DNA from: UBA2982 sp040081395
Lineage (GTDB): Bacteria > Gemmatimonadota > Gemmatimonadetes > Longimicrobiales > Gaopeijiaceae
NCBI GenBank assembly: GCA_040081395.1
Contig: JBEBGN010000011.1
Span: 1 to 48,855 of the forward strand
Direction of reading: 5' to 3'
Length of the DNA: 48,855 bases
Every line of letters begins with the position of its first letter. Position 1 is the stretch's first letter. The notes beneath the pieces were generated by a model. The model saw only the letters and a list, made by a program, of their open reading frames with translations, did no database searches and was not told the DNA's origin. This document shows, piece by piece, positions 34,388-43,800 of this stretch. The translations under genes were made by a program, and so were the position numbers.

Positions 34388-35394
34388 GCTTCGGCGGCCT
34401 CGGCTTCGAACGGGCGGAGCTGCTCGTGCTCGCTCCCCTGAGCGCGGTGCTGCTCGCACTCGCTCTGGGCTCGCATGGCAGCCGATTGAGGCGGTTGGCC
34501 GCCGGGTACTCGTCCTCCGCGTTCCGTCGACTGCTGCCTGCGGGGCTCGGCCGATTTCCGTCCGCGCGACTTCTATGCTTGGCCTGCGGCGGGGTGGCGC
34601 TGGGTGTCGCCGCGGCGGGACCGGCCTGGGTGTTGCCCGAGAGCGAGGAGCGACCTCCGCTCGACCTCGCGATCGCGGTCGATCTGTCGCTCTCGATGAG
34701 TGCCACCGACGCTGCACCGAACCGAATGGCCCGAGCTCGCGAGGTCATCGCTCGCCTCAGTGAGGAGCTCCCTTCGGTGCGCTTCTCGCTCGTCGTGTTC
34801 GCGGGCTGGCCCTACACGCTGCTTCCTCCGACGGACGACCCCGCACTCCTGCGGTATTTCGCGCAGTCCCTCGACGTCACGTTGGTGCCACGCACCGACA
34901 ACGGCACGGCGCTCGCAGAAGCGGTCGAACTCTCACGGTACTCGCTCGAGGCGCGGCCATCGGAAGATTCGCGGCAGATCGTCCTCCTGATTTCGGACGG
35001 AGGCGGCGAAGCGAACGAAGCCGTTCTGGAAAACTCGACTTGGTTGCGGGACGACGGCTTCGAGGTCTGGGTGGCCGCTCTGGGATCGGACGCCGGCACA
35101 CCGCTCTTCTTCGACGGCGCGCCGTTCCTCGACGAAGGCGGCGAACCGGTCGTGGCGTCGCTGAACGAGTCCCTGCTGCGCGACGTCGCCGAAGCGGGGG
35201 GCGGCAGCTACGTCGACGTGACGCGGGAGGATGGCCTCGAGGCTCTTCTCGCCACCCTGCGTGAGGTGAGCGGCGACAGGGAAAATCCACCCCCCCCGGT
35301 CGATGCGGCTTTCCTACTCGTGCTGCTGGCCATCCCGCTCTTCCTATGGGAGGCGCTGGCCGACTTCGGACGTTCGCGGAAGAGAGCGTCATGA
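34384..35394 (+). CDS. batB: BatB-like von Willebrand A membrane protein
   Basis: 336 residues from ATG 34384 (ATGA overlap). N-terminal helices (about 12-30 and 62-82), vWA domain with metal site DLSLS (Asp100-Ser102-Ser104), RTDNGTALAEAV and LLISDGGGE, and a C-terminal helix (about 305-325). Sister of the preceding gene product; BatA and BatB are thought to form a complex. Confidence 0.88.
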   Translation: MSFGGLGFERAELLVLAPLSAVLLALALGSHGSRLRRLAAGYSSSAFRRLLPAGLGRFPSARLLCLACGGVALGVAAAGPAWVLPESEERPPLDLAIAVDLSLSMSATDAAPNRMARAREVIARLSEELPSVRFSLVVFAGWPYTLLPPTDDPALLRYFAQSLDVTLVPRTDNGTALAEAVELSRYSLEARPSEDSRQIVLLISDGGGEANEAVLENSTWLRDDGFEVWVAALGSDAGTPLFFDGAPFLDEGGEPVVASLNESLLRDVAEAGGGSYVDVTREDGLEALLATLREVSGDRENPPPPVDAAFLLVLLAIPLFLWEALADFGRSRKRAS

Positions 35395-36170
35395 TCTCTT
35401 CCCTCTTCGGCAGTACCCGCCACGCGCTCGTCCTCGCGCTGTTCGCCGCGATCGGCATCGCGGCGACCGTGATCGCCGATCGATCGAGCGAGGCTCGCGC
35501 CAACCGGCTACACCGCGCCGATGCGATCGACGAGTCCGCCACGATCTACGCCGAGCGCGTCGCGGACGATCCGGAGTCGACGCGCCTACGCTACAACTAC
35601 GGCACGACTCTGCTGCGCATCGGCGCTGACGGCGCAATCGAGGAACTGTCCGCCGGCACCTCTGCGGAGAGCGAGCAGCAACGCGTGCGGGCGTACTACA
35701 ACCTCGCCCTCGCGATACTCATCCAAGCCCTCGTGGCGGCGGAGACGGACAGCGTCCTCTACTACGCGGCGAACGCCGTCGCAGCCAACAAGGCCGCCCT
35801 GCGCCTCGCGCCCGAGCACGAGAACGCCCGGTGGAATCTCGCGATCGCCCAACGGGTGCTCGAGACCGCGGCACCCCAGCAGGGGCTGATGGACCCGGGG
35901 AACATCGAGGGCCCGGACAACATCGGTGATCCCTTGGTGTCGCAGACCCCCATACAGCTCGCCGACCGCGAGGGCCTCGACGACGTACCGGGGACTGGTG
36001 AGTCCGAGACCCCCGCCGGCGACGCGCTCGCTCCGCTATCGCCGGCGGAGGCGAATCAGATCCTCGGCACGAGCCACCTCGATCCCTCCAGGATCATGGC
36101 GAAGATGCTGGTGCGGGAAAGCCGCCAACGGCGGGCACGCGCGATCTTCTTCCAGGGTGAGCCCTGGTAG
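35391..36170 (+). CDS. TPR protein closing the Bat operon (BatC/BatE-like)
   Basis: 259 residues from ATG 35391 (ATGA overlap). One N-terminal membrane helix (about 10-28), then TPR-like helices (SATIYAERVADDPESTRLRYNYG, YYNLALAILIQALVAAE, AALRLAPEHENARWNLAIAQ), then an acidic, proline-rich linker (about 160-230) and a short basic helix (RIMAKMLVRESRQRR). BatC-type proteins with TPRs usually end such operons. Only 4 bp separate it from the convergent SRPBCC gene. Confidence 0.75.
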   Translation: MISSLFGSTRHALVLALFAAIGIAATVIADRSSEARANRLHRADAIDESATIYAERVADDPESTRLRYNYGTTLLRIGADGAIEELSAGTSAESEQQRVRAYYNLALAILIQALVAAETDSVLYYAANAVAANKAALRLAPEHENARWNLAIAQRVLETAAPQQGLMDPGNIEGPDNIGDPLVSQTPIQLADREGLDDVPGTGESETPAGDALAPLSPAEANQILGTSHLDPSRIMAKMLVRESRQRRARAIFFQGEPW

Positions 36171-36174
36171 CCCG

Positions 36175-37149
36175 CTACGCCGCCAGCACCTCGCGCTCCA
36201 TCCTGATGTAGCCGGCCTCCATCCCCATCGTCATCCCGGTGCCGAGGATCATGTCGCGGAGCTCCTTGTTCGGGTACGTGATCAAGATGCTGATCAGCGT
36301 GCCCCCCTGGACCGCCACGAGGGTGAGCTCGTTGCGCACGGCGGGCCCGTCCATCCCGATCATCTGTTCCGTGGTCACGGCGCGGTACGGCGCCGCGGAC
36401 TCGAGAAGCTCTCCCTCGAAGCCGAAGCGCTGAGATCCGTCGTTGGACTCCCACTCGTACCGGTAGCGTTCACCGACCTTCGAGGCGATGTCGCAGACGG
36501 GCATGGACCAACCGTCGGGACCGAGGCACCAGCGCTTCATGAGGGCGGAATCGTGATGCGCGCGCCACACCTGGTCGACGGTTCCGCGCACGACGCGGCT
36601 CACGCGCACCTGCGTGTCGCTCAGGAGCTGCGCGTCGGTGGCGCGCGACGCAGCGAACGTCTGGAGGTCGGCGAAGCACGCATCGAGCTGACCCATGGCG
36701 GACTTCATTCCTTCCATCATGCCCATGCTCACGAGTTGCTCCATCGCCTCGAGGCTCGGGAAGCGAGTGACGGTGGTGGAGCGGGACCCAGCGGCCGTCC
36801 GCTCGAAGCTGAACACCATGCGCATGGTGGGCATGGCCGGGTTCGGCCTGCCCGACTCATCCGCGAAGCCGTCCTCGACCTCGATCTTCCGCAGCGGCTC
36901 GACCACGAGGAACCGGAACCACGCGCGAGAGATCGTGCCGTCGGGTCCGGTCATGTAGTAGTGCGATCGCCCGCCCACGGCCATGTCGTGCTGAGTGAAC
37001 GTGGCGGGCCACTGCTCGGGCCCCCAGAAGCGCTCCAACTGGCGTGGATCGGCATACGCGTCCCAGAGGCGCTCCACAGGTACGGGATAGTCCGCGACGA
37101 CCGTGAGGGTGAGCGCAGCGGGATCGGAGGAGATCGACGTGATCGGCAT
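36175..37149 (-). CDS. Tandem SRPBCC (AHSA1-like) protein
   Basis: 324 residues with two START-like SRPBCC domains: residues about 12-160 (VPVERLWDAYADPRQLERFWGP) and about 178-320 (GTVDQVWRAHHDSALMKRWCLGP). Each keeps the W-xA-x-DP/DS-x-x-x-x-x-W hallmark of the AHSA1 family. Such proteins bind hydrophobic small molecules. It starts 2 bp after the ArsR-type regulator, a pairing seen in many genomes where the regulator controls the SRPBCC gene. Two domains in one chain is less common than one. Confidence 0.88.
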   Translation of the reverse strand: MPITSISSDPAALTLTVVADYPVPVERLWDAYADPRQLERFWGPEQWPATFTQHDMAVGGRSHYYMTGPDGTISRAWFRFLVVEPLRKIEVEDGFADESGRPNPAMPTMRMVFSFERTAAGSRSTTVTRFPSLEAMEQLVSMGMMEGMKSAMGQLDACFADLQTFAASRATDAQLLSDTQVRVSRVVRGTVDQVWRAHHDSALMKRWCLGPDGWSMPVCDIASKVGERYRYEWESNDGSQRFGFEGELLESAAPYRAVTTEQMIGMDGPAVRNELTLVAVQGGTLISILITYPNKELRDMILGTGMTMGMEAGYIRMEREVLAA

Positions 37150-37151
37150 GG

Positions 37152-37505
37152 CTATCTCTTTCGGGGAGAGGGTTCGGCGAGGACGGCGTCGAGCTGGCTG
37201 AAGCGCTCACGCCAGAGTTGTTCGAGCTGGTGGAGGAGTCCGCGCGCCCGCGCGAGTTGCTCCGGGTTGGCTCGAACGATCCGCTCGCGGCCGCGCCTGT
37301 GCTTGGTGACCAGTCCTGCCGTCTCCAGCACCGCGACGTGCTTCTGCACGGCCGCGAATGACATCGCGTAGCGTCCGGCGAGGGTCGAAACCGACGTCTC
37401 TTCGCCGGCCATCACCCGCGCGACGATGTCGCGCCGCGTGGTGTCCGCGAGCGCATGGAAGAGCCGGTCGAGTTCGGCCTCGACGCGAGGGGAATATACA
37501 ACCAT
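37152..37505 (-). CDS. ArsR-family winged-helix repressor
   Basis: 117 residues from ATG 37505. Winged-helix sequence: LFHALADTTRRDIVARVMAGE, SVSTLAGRYAMSFAAVQKHVAVLE (recognition helix), TAGLVTKHRRGRERIV (wing). No CxC metal motif, so it belongs to the metal-independent type that sits beside SRPBCC genes. The start codon lies in the middle of a perfect 28-bp palindrome, so the protein probably shuts off its own operon (arsR-SRPBCC). No Shine-Dalgarno site precedes this ATG. Confidence 0.88.
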   Translation of the reverse strand: MVVYSPRVEAELDRLFHALADTTRRDIVARVMAGEETSVSTLAGRYAMSFAAVQKHVAVLETAGLVTKHRRGRERIVRANPEQLARARGLLHQLEQLWRERFSQLDAVLAEPSPRKR

Positions 37506-37519
37506 ATGGTTGTATATTC
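37492..37519. promoter_or_regulatory. Perfect 28-bp palindromic operator across the arsR start codon
   Basis: GAATATACAACCAT (37492-37505) and ATGGTTGTATATTC (37506-37519) are exact reverse complements with no spacer. The CAT at 37503-37505 is the arsR start codon on the minus strand. It is AT-rich in GC-rich surroundings. A dimeric winged-helix repressor bound here would cover the start site. Confidence 0.8.
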
Positions 37520-37538
37520 TCGAAGGCTCAGCCGGGCG

Positions 37539-37964
37539 TCAAGCGCCGCCCGCCCGCTCCGCCTGCAGCTTCTCCCGATACGAGCGCACCACGCTGTCCC
37601 GGTCCGCCCCCATGCGTGCTGCGCGCTCCAGGGGAATGGCCGAGTCGGGGTGCCGCTTGCTGCCCCAGATCGTCATCTCGATGAGAACGGGGATGAGGTC
37701 GAGGCCGTCGTCGGTCATGAAGTAGCGGACGCGACGCCCGTCTTCGGGATCAGGGCGCCCCTCGATGAGCCCCCACCGCTCGAGCCGGCGCAGTCGATCG
37801 GTGAGGATGTTGGAAGAGATTTTCTCGGACGCGCCCAGGAAGTCCTGGAAGTAGCGGCGCTCCTTGAACGCGAGGTCCCGCAGGATCAGCAGAGTCCAAC
37901 GGTCGCCCAACACGTCCAGACTGTAGGCGATCGGGCAGCGCGATCGGTCCCGGTGGGCGCCCAT
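37539..37964 (-). CDS. HxlR-family transcriptional regulator
   Basis: 141 residues, with a strong GGAGGAGG before ATG 37964. N-terminal Cys (RSRCPIAYSLDVLGDRWTLLILRDL) as in HxlR thiol sensors, then FLGASEKISSNILTDRLRRLERWGLI (recognition helix) and the wing RPDPEDGRRVRYFMTDDG. Cys10 may sense electrophiles or redox state, as known in some members. It is divergent from the DUF5916 gene; an inverted repeat lies between. Confidence 0.9.
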   Translation of the reverse strand: MGAHRDRSRCPIAYSLDVLGDRWTLLILRDLAFKERRYFQDFLGASEKISSNILTDRLRRLERWGLIEGRPDPEDGRRVRYFMTDDGLDLIPVLIEMTIWGSKRHPDSAIPLERAARMGADRDSVVRSYREKLQAERAGGA

Positions 37965-38022
37965 GTCCCCTCCTCCGAGTTCGGTACGGCCGGCTCAACA
38001 CTCGCAGACCCCCGTACGTCTT

Positions 38023-38039
38023 ACTTGCAAAGTACAAGT
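38023..38039. promoter_or_regulatory. Candidate HxlR operator
   Basis: ACTTG (38023-38027), 7-nt spacer CAAAGTA, CAAGT (38035-38039): an inverted repeat typical of HxlR sites. It lies 58 bp before the hxlR start and 63 bp before the DUF5916 gene start. Confidence 0.55.
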
Positions 38040-38102
38040 GATGACACCCAGGTTCTAGCCCCTTCTTAGCGCCCCTCCCAGCTGGCCCCCGGCCGAATCC
38101 TC

Positions 38103-40403
38103 ATGCACATCCGCCCCCTCCTGGCCATCGCCGTATCGGTGGCAGCGTTCGCACCCATCGCCGCACGGGCCCAGACGCCGGCCGCAGGAGCGACCACGTC
38201 GGCATCGGCGTCTTCGATGACGCGTGATGCGACTGGCCGCGTGGTGGCGCGCGCTTTCAGGGTCGAGGGGGGCATCGACGTCGACGGGGTACTCGACGAG
38301 AGCCACTATGCTGCGGCCCGTGCGTTCGACCAGCTGGTCCAGGCGGTTCCGGTGGCCGGCGGCATCCCCTCGCAACGGACTGAAGTTTGGCTCGGCTTCG
38401 ACGACGATAACGTCTATGTCGGGGCCCGCGTCTGGCACGCGGGGGGCGAGGACTCGTGGATCGCCAACGAGATGCGCCGCGATTCGCAGCAGCTGCGCGC
38501 CAACGATTCCTTCGGCATCTACTTCGACACCTACCACGACCGCCGCAACGCGCTCGGCTTCTTCGTGAACCCGATCGGTGGCTTCGCGGACGTGCAGCTC
38601 ACCAACGAGGGGAGTCCGAACTTCGACTGGAACGCGGTCTGGGATCTGCGCACAGGGCGCTTCGAGGGCGGGTGGACGGTCGAGATGGCGATCCCGTTCA
38701 AGTCGCTGCGCTACCGCCCTGGGGTCGAGCAGGTGTGGGGCGTGCAGATCCGGCGCTCCATACTGAGCGACAACGAGTGGAGCTACCTCACCCCCATCCC
38801 GATCCAGTTCGCGGGCGGCGGCCCGAACGGCGTCTTCCGGGTCTCCCTCTACGCGGACCTGGTGGGCATCGAAGCGCCCCCGTTGGGACGCAATCTGGAA
38901 GTGAAACCGTTCGGGACCTCGGGCATTCGCACCGATCGCCTCGCCACTCCCGCGTTGAACAACGACGGGACCGCTGACGCCGGCCTCGATGTGAAGTACG
39001 CCATCACGCAGAACCTGACCGCAGACTTCACGGTGAACACGGACTTCGCGCAGGTCGAGGTGGATGAGCAGCAGGTCAACCTGACCCGCTTCGCACTCAC
39101 CTTCCCCGAGAAGCGCGACTTCTTCCTCGAGAGTCGCGGCATCTTCAACTTCGCCACCGGCGGCACCGGCTTTGGCGGACCGGGAGGCGGCGGGGGCGGC
39201 GAGGTGCCGACCCTGTTCTACTCGCGCAGGATGGGGCTCCAGGGCTCCACGCCCGTGCCCATCCTCGGCGGGGGGCGCCTCACCGGAAAGGTCGGCGCGT
39301 TCGACGTCGGCGCGCTCAGCATCCAGACCCGCGCGGACGACGCGATCGGAGCCGAGTCGACCAACTTCTCCGTCCTGCGCCTACGCCGCGACGTACTCGC
39401 GCGCAGTAGCGTCGGCGTACTGCTCCAGAACCGGTCGAACTCGGTAGTGGCCGGAACGGGCTCGAACCAGGCGTGGGGCCTCGACGGCACCTTTGGCATC
39501 ACGACGGACCTGAGCTTCCTCACCTACTACGCGCGCTCGCACACCCCCGGAGCCGCCGGCAAACAGGAGAGCTACCGTGCCCAACTGAGCCAGGGCGCTG
39601 ACCTTTGGGGGGGGAGCGTGGACTACCTCGTTGTCGGGGACGACTTCAATCCCGAGGTCGGGCTCGTGCGCCGCAGCGGCTTCGAGCTCTTCTCGGCCGA
39701 CGCGCGTCTCTCTCCACGCCCTGCCGGAATCCCGTCGATTCGACAACTCGTCTTTCAGACGGACTTCAGCTACCTCACCGAGCAGAACACGGGGATGGTG
39801 GAGAGCCGCGGCATCGGCGGCAGCTTCCAGGTCGACTTCGACCGCGGGGATACCTTCTCGGCCCAGTATTCCAACAGCTACGAGGGCCTGGTGGCCCCGG
39901 CACGGATCTCGGGCGCGCTCTTCGCACCGGGTCGCTATGACTGGAACGAGTACCAGGTGAGCTACCGGTTCGGCCCGCAGCGACCCTACCAGGGGAATCT
40001 GAGCGTGCGGTGGGGGGGATTCTACACCGGTACGCGCCGCGCCATCGGACTCAACCAGGGTCGCATCGAGGTCACCCCGCAGCTCTCCATGGAGCCGAGC
40101 CTCGAGTTCAACTGGCTCGAACTCCCCCAGCAGACGACCTCCGGCGAGTTCAACCAACACGTCGCACGCCTGCGCACGACGTATACGATCACGCCCCGCG
40201 CCTACGTGAGCGGACTCGTCCAGTACGCGTCGGGCTCGAACACGGTGAGCGGCAATTTCCGCCTGCGCTGGGAGTGGGCCCCCGGAAGCGAGCTCTTCGT
40301 CGTCTATACGGAAGACCGCAACACCGACCCACTGACCGACCGTTGGTCCGAGCTCTCGACGCGCGGTCTGGTGATCAAGTTGACGCGTTTGTTCCGACCC
40401 TAG
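38103..40403 (+). CDS. DUF5916 outer-membrane protein with carbohydrate-binding-like N-terminus
   Basis: 766 residues from ATG 38103, with a signal peptide to ARAQT (about residue 24). Residues about 50-230 resemble a CBM9-like beta-sandwich (IDVDGVLDESHYAAARAF, WLGFDDDNVYVGARVW, WTVEMAIPFKSLRY). The rest (VNTDFAQVEVDEQQVNLTRF, FPEKRDFFLESRGIFNF) is the DUF5916 signature, followed by barrel strands. The protein ends LTRLFRP. Members sit in the outer membrane of Gemmatimonadota- and Bacteroidota-like bacteria; substrate unknown. A glycine-rich loop is at about 352-372. Confidence 0.88.
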   Translation: MHIRPLLAIAVSVAAFAPIAARAQTPAAGATTSASASSMTRDATGRVVARAFRVEGGIDVDGVLDESHYAAARAFDQLVQAVPVAGGIPSQRTEVWLGFDDDNVYVGARVWHAGGEDSWIANEMRRDSQQLRANDSFGIYFDTYHDRRNALGFFVNPIGGFADVQLTNEGSPNFDWNAVWDLRTGRFEGGWTVEMAIPFKSLRYRPGVEQVWGVQIRRSILSDNEWSYLTPIPIQFAGGGPNGVFRVSLYADLVGIEAPPLGRNLEVKPFGTSGIRTDRLATPALNNDGTADAGLDVKYAITQNLTADFTVNTDFAQVEVDEQQVNLTRFALTFPEKRDFFLESRGIFNFATGGTGFGGPGGGGGGEVPTLFYSRRMGLQGSTPVPILGGGRLTGKVGAFDVGALSIQTRADDAIGAESTNFSVLRLRRDVLARSSVGVLLQNRSNSVVAGTGSNQAWGLDGTFGITTDLSFLTYYARSHTPGAAGKQESYRAQLSQGADLWGGSVDYLVVGDDFNPEVGLVRRSGFELFSADARLSPRPAGIPSIRQLVFQTDFSYLTEQNTGMVESRGIGGSFQVDFDRGDTFSAQYSNSYEGLVAPARISGALFAPGRYDWNEYQVSYRFGPQRPYQGNLSVRWGGFYTGTRRAIGLNQGRIEVTPQLSMEPSLEFNWLELPQQTTSGEFNQHVARLRTTYTITPRAYVSGLVQYASGSNTVSGNFRLRWEWAPGSELFVVYTEDRNTDPLTDRWSELSTRGLVIKLTRLFRP

Positions 40404-40434
40404 GGCGGGCGCGGGGGTCATGACCGCTGCGCGA

Positions 40435-40464
40435 TTGCGGTGAGGACGCGCGGGTCTCTACCTT
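40435..40464 (+). promoter_or_regulatory. Candidate promoter of the lanthipeptide operon
   Basis: TTGCGG (40435-40440) and TACCTT (40459-40464), 18-nt spacer. The predicted transcript start near 40471 leaves a ~65-nt leader before the precursor gene. It lies in the 131-bp gap after the DUF5916 gene. Confidence 0.4.
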
Positions 40465-40534
40465 CGAAATACCCACCTCAACTGCCGCCGTCGGGACGAG
40501 AACCGGCGACAGACACCCCCTACCAAGGAAGTGT

Positions 40535-40834
40535 ATGAAGGACATCCTCAATCTTCTGCGGGACAACCAAGCACTCACTCAACGGTTGCAGACCGCGACA
40601 TCGATCGACGACGCCGCCGAGATCCTGTCCGTCGCATCGCGAGAGAAAGGGAAGGGCGCGTCCGTCTCGGACATCAAGGCGTTTCTCGCCAATCGCCCGA
40701 AGGCCGACGCTCTGAGCGAGGAAGACCTCATGGCCGTCGCGGGCGGACTCCCCACCACGACCTTGGAGACCAAGCTGAGCGCCTGCTCGAAGGTCTGCTG
40801 CAAGACGTGCCGTACATCGGTGATCGTGTACTGA
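40535..40834 (+). CDS. lanA: Class II lanthipeptide precursor, Nif11/NHLP-type leader
   Basis: 99 residues, ATG 40535 with AAGGAA 5 nt upstream. Residues 1-55 form a Nif11-like helical leader (DILNLLRDNQALTQRLQTA, then SIDDAAEILSVA). The leader ends SEEDLMAVAGG (61-71), so cleavage is expected after Gly71. The 28-residue core starts LPTTTLETKL and holds Cys84, Cys88, Cys89 and Cys92 with nine Ser/Thr (T74, T75, T76, T79, S82, S85, T91, T94, S95), enough for up to four lanthionine-type rings. The lanM gene begins 42 bp downstream. Adjacent Cys88-Cys89 would force overlapping or nested rings. Confidence 0.92.
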   Translation: MKDILNLLRDNQALTQRLQTATSIDDAAEILSVASREKGKGASVSDIKAFLANRPKADALSEEDLMAVAGGLPTTTLETKLSACSKVCCKTCRTSVIVY

Positions 40835-40876
40835 GCAGACGCGGTCTCATCGACGTCGGCTGGACCGGTAACACGC

Positions 40877-43800
40877 TTGGATGATGTAGTAGGCAGGTCC
40901 CGATCCCTGTGGGAGCGCATCCGCTCCTCCAGGGATCGGGCGTTTCCGGCTTCGTGGGACGGGGCCCTCGCCGACGCCCGCCTCGCTCACTGGCGGGAGA
41001 GGCTCGGTGCCCTGGATACAGGCAGGGACGCGATCGGCGAAAGGCTGAGGGGAGCCGGACTATCGCCGGAGGTCGCCCGTGCCGTGTTGGGCTCGGGGCA
41101 CGAGGAGCCCGACATCAAAGGGCCAGAATGGGCACCCGCGATGCACCGCATCGTGGCGGTCGCGACCACGCTCACGGTGGACGACCTGACCTCACCTCCG
41201 CTGGTCGCGGACGACCCCGTTCCCTTCCAGGAGTTGCTCGTGCCGGCCATTCGGGTCGGCCGCGAGATGCTTCGGCATCGTCTCGCCGTCGTGTCTGGGA
41301 CCGGCGCACAGAGCCCGTCGCCCCTGCTCGCCGACGAGGCGTACCACGCACTGGAGCGAGCACTTCTCGCGCATCTGGCCACGATCTCCTGCAAGACCTT
41401 CGCGCAGGAGTTCTTCAAGCGCCGCACACTCGGCGAGAACCTGCTGGCGGACCTGGGCATTCCGCTGGCCGCCGGACGCGAGCGCTACGCCCGCTTCGTG
41501 ACCGACACCCTGTCGGACGGGCTCGCGGGCATCTTCCGCGACTACCCGGTCCTGGGGAGGCTCGTCGCCCAAGCGGTCTGCTTCTGGGTCGACAGTACCG
41601 CAGAGCTCGTCCTCAGGCTGCAGGAGGACCTCGCCGAGCTGACACGCCGGTTCGCGACCGGCGGGCCCCTCGGACAGGTGGTGGTCCTCGACGCGACGCT
41701 CTCGGACCGGCACGAACAGGGTCGCGGCGTAGTGATCCTCCGATTCGAGAACGGGCTCCAGCTCGTGTACAAGCCGCGGCACCTGGCCATGCACGTCGGG
41801 TTCAACGCGGTGCTCGAGTACTGCAACCGCAGCGGGTCACTTCGCCCACTCCGCCAGCTCGAGGTGCTCCCGCGCCAAGGATACGGGTACGTCGAGTTCG
41901 CTCAGAACCGCGCGTGCGCATCGCAGGAGGAGGCCGCGGCCTACTACGAGCGGGCGGGCATGCTTCTCTGCTTGCTCTACGTCCTGAGGGGAAGCGACTG
42001 CCACCACGAGAATCTGGTTGCCGACGGAGATCAACCCGTGTTGATCGACGTGGAGACGATCCTCCAGCCACGCGACGGGACGGGACCGCTACCGGACGCC
42101 GATCAGGGAGTGATCCCGATCGAAGAGCGATTCCTCGACTCGGTGCTACGGTCGGGGATGTTGCCCCGTTGGCAGTTCAGCAAGGATGGACGCGCGTACG
42201 ACCTCAGCGCCCTGGGGAGCGTCACGCCGCAGCCCGTGCCCCACGCCGTGGAGCGTTGGGTCGACGTCAACACCGATGCAATGCGGGCGCAGGCCGACGC
42301 CGTCGAGTACCCGGTAGAGAGAAACATCCCGCGTCTCGGCGGCGAGGTCATGACGCCGACGCGCTTCCGGCGGGAGCTACGGGGCGGGTTCTTGGCCATG
42401 TACGACTTCTTCGTGAACCATCGGGGCGAGCTGCTCGACGCGGCCGGCCCGCTCGAGGCGCTGCGCTCGGTGCCGACGCGCTTCGTGTTCCGCGACAGCC
42501 AGGTGTACGGCACGACACAGTTCGCATCGTATGCGCCGGAGGACCTCCGGGACGGCATCGCCTTCAGCCTCGCCGTCGAGCCCCTGGCGCGAGTGTTCGT
42601 CGGGGGACGTGCGCCCGCCCACGCATGGCCGCTGCTCGAGCGCGAGATCGAGTCGATGGAACGGCAGGATATTCCTCTGTTCTGGGTGGCCAGCGACTCC
42701 ACGGCCCTCGGTCCCGCAGGGGGACCCGTCGTGGAAGGGTTCTTCACCCGCTCCGGGTTCGAGGAAGTGCGCGAGCAGATTCGTGCCCTCTCCGCCGCCG
42801 ACCGGGAGCTACAGGCGGCGATTCTCGATGGAGCGCTCGACGCGCTCGAAGCCCGCACCGGGGCCCCACGGTCGACGATGCGGCCCGAAGGCAGCGCCGA
42901 CCCACTCCCCGATGAGGCCCTTCTCGCCGAGGCGGCGCGCATCGGACACGAGCTCTGCGATAGGACTCAGGAGGACGCCGACGGGGGCCTCCGTTGGTTG
43001 GGGTTCGGCTATGCGCTCGACGCAGATCGATTTCAGTATCAGGTGCTGGGAGATTGGCTGTACGACGGCTCTCCCGGCATCGCGCTCTTTCTGGCGGTAC
43101 TGTACCGCGAAACCGGTGAGCGTCGCTTCTCGGAAGTCGCGGCACGCGCGCTCACGCGGGTGCGGGGGCAACTCGCCTCGTCCGCGGACCGCGCGCGTGC
43201 ACCCCGGCCGCTCGGTGGAGCGATCGGATTGGGGTCGGTGATCTACGCGCTGAGTGAAGTGGCCGACCTGCTCGGGGATCCGGAGATGGTGCGCGACGCG
43301 GTGGTCTTGGCCGAATCGATCACCCCGATGGAGATCGCCGCCGACGTGGAGCTGGACGTGATGAGCGGCGCCGCGGGCACGGTATTGGGGTTGGCATCGT
43401 TGCACCGGGTGAGCGGGCAGCCCATCTCGATCGATCTCGCGCGCCTCTGCGCCGATCACCTGCTGGAGAAGCGCGTGGGCCCGGCATGGCCGACCCTGGA
43501 TTCCGTGGCACTCACGGGCATGTCGCACGGTGCGTCCGGCATCGCGTATGCGCTCCTGCGCGCGCACGAACTCACAGGGGACGACCGCTACCTCGCGGCT
43601 GCCCGCGACGGCATCGAGTACGAACGCGAGTGCTTCCGCTCGGCGGGGGGCCGGTGGCTCGACCTCCGCCCGGGACCGGGTGAGGAGGCCGGAGGCAACC
43701 TCGTACAGTGGTGCCACGGAGCTGCCGGCATCGGGCTCGCGCGGGTAGGGTGCGCGCGCCTACAACCATCCGATGAGTTCGAGGCCGAGATCGACGACGC

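Noticed and set aside
37455..38069. Plus-strand frame of 204 codons opposite the arsR and hxlR genes
   Set aside because: Shadow of two well-supported minus-strand regulators; its Met within the palindrome is a by-product of the symmetry.
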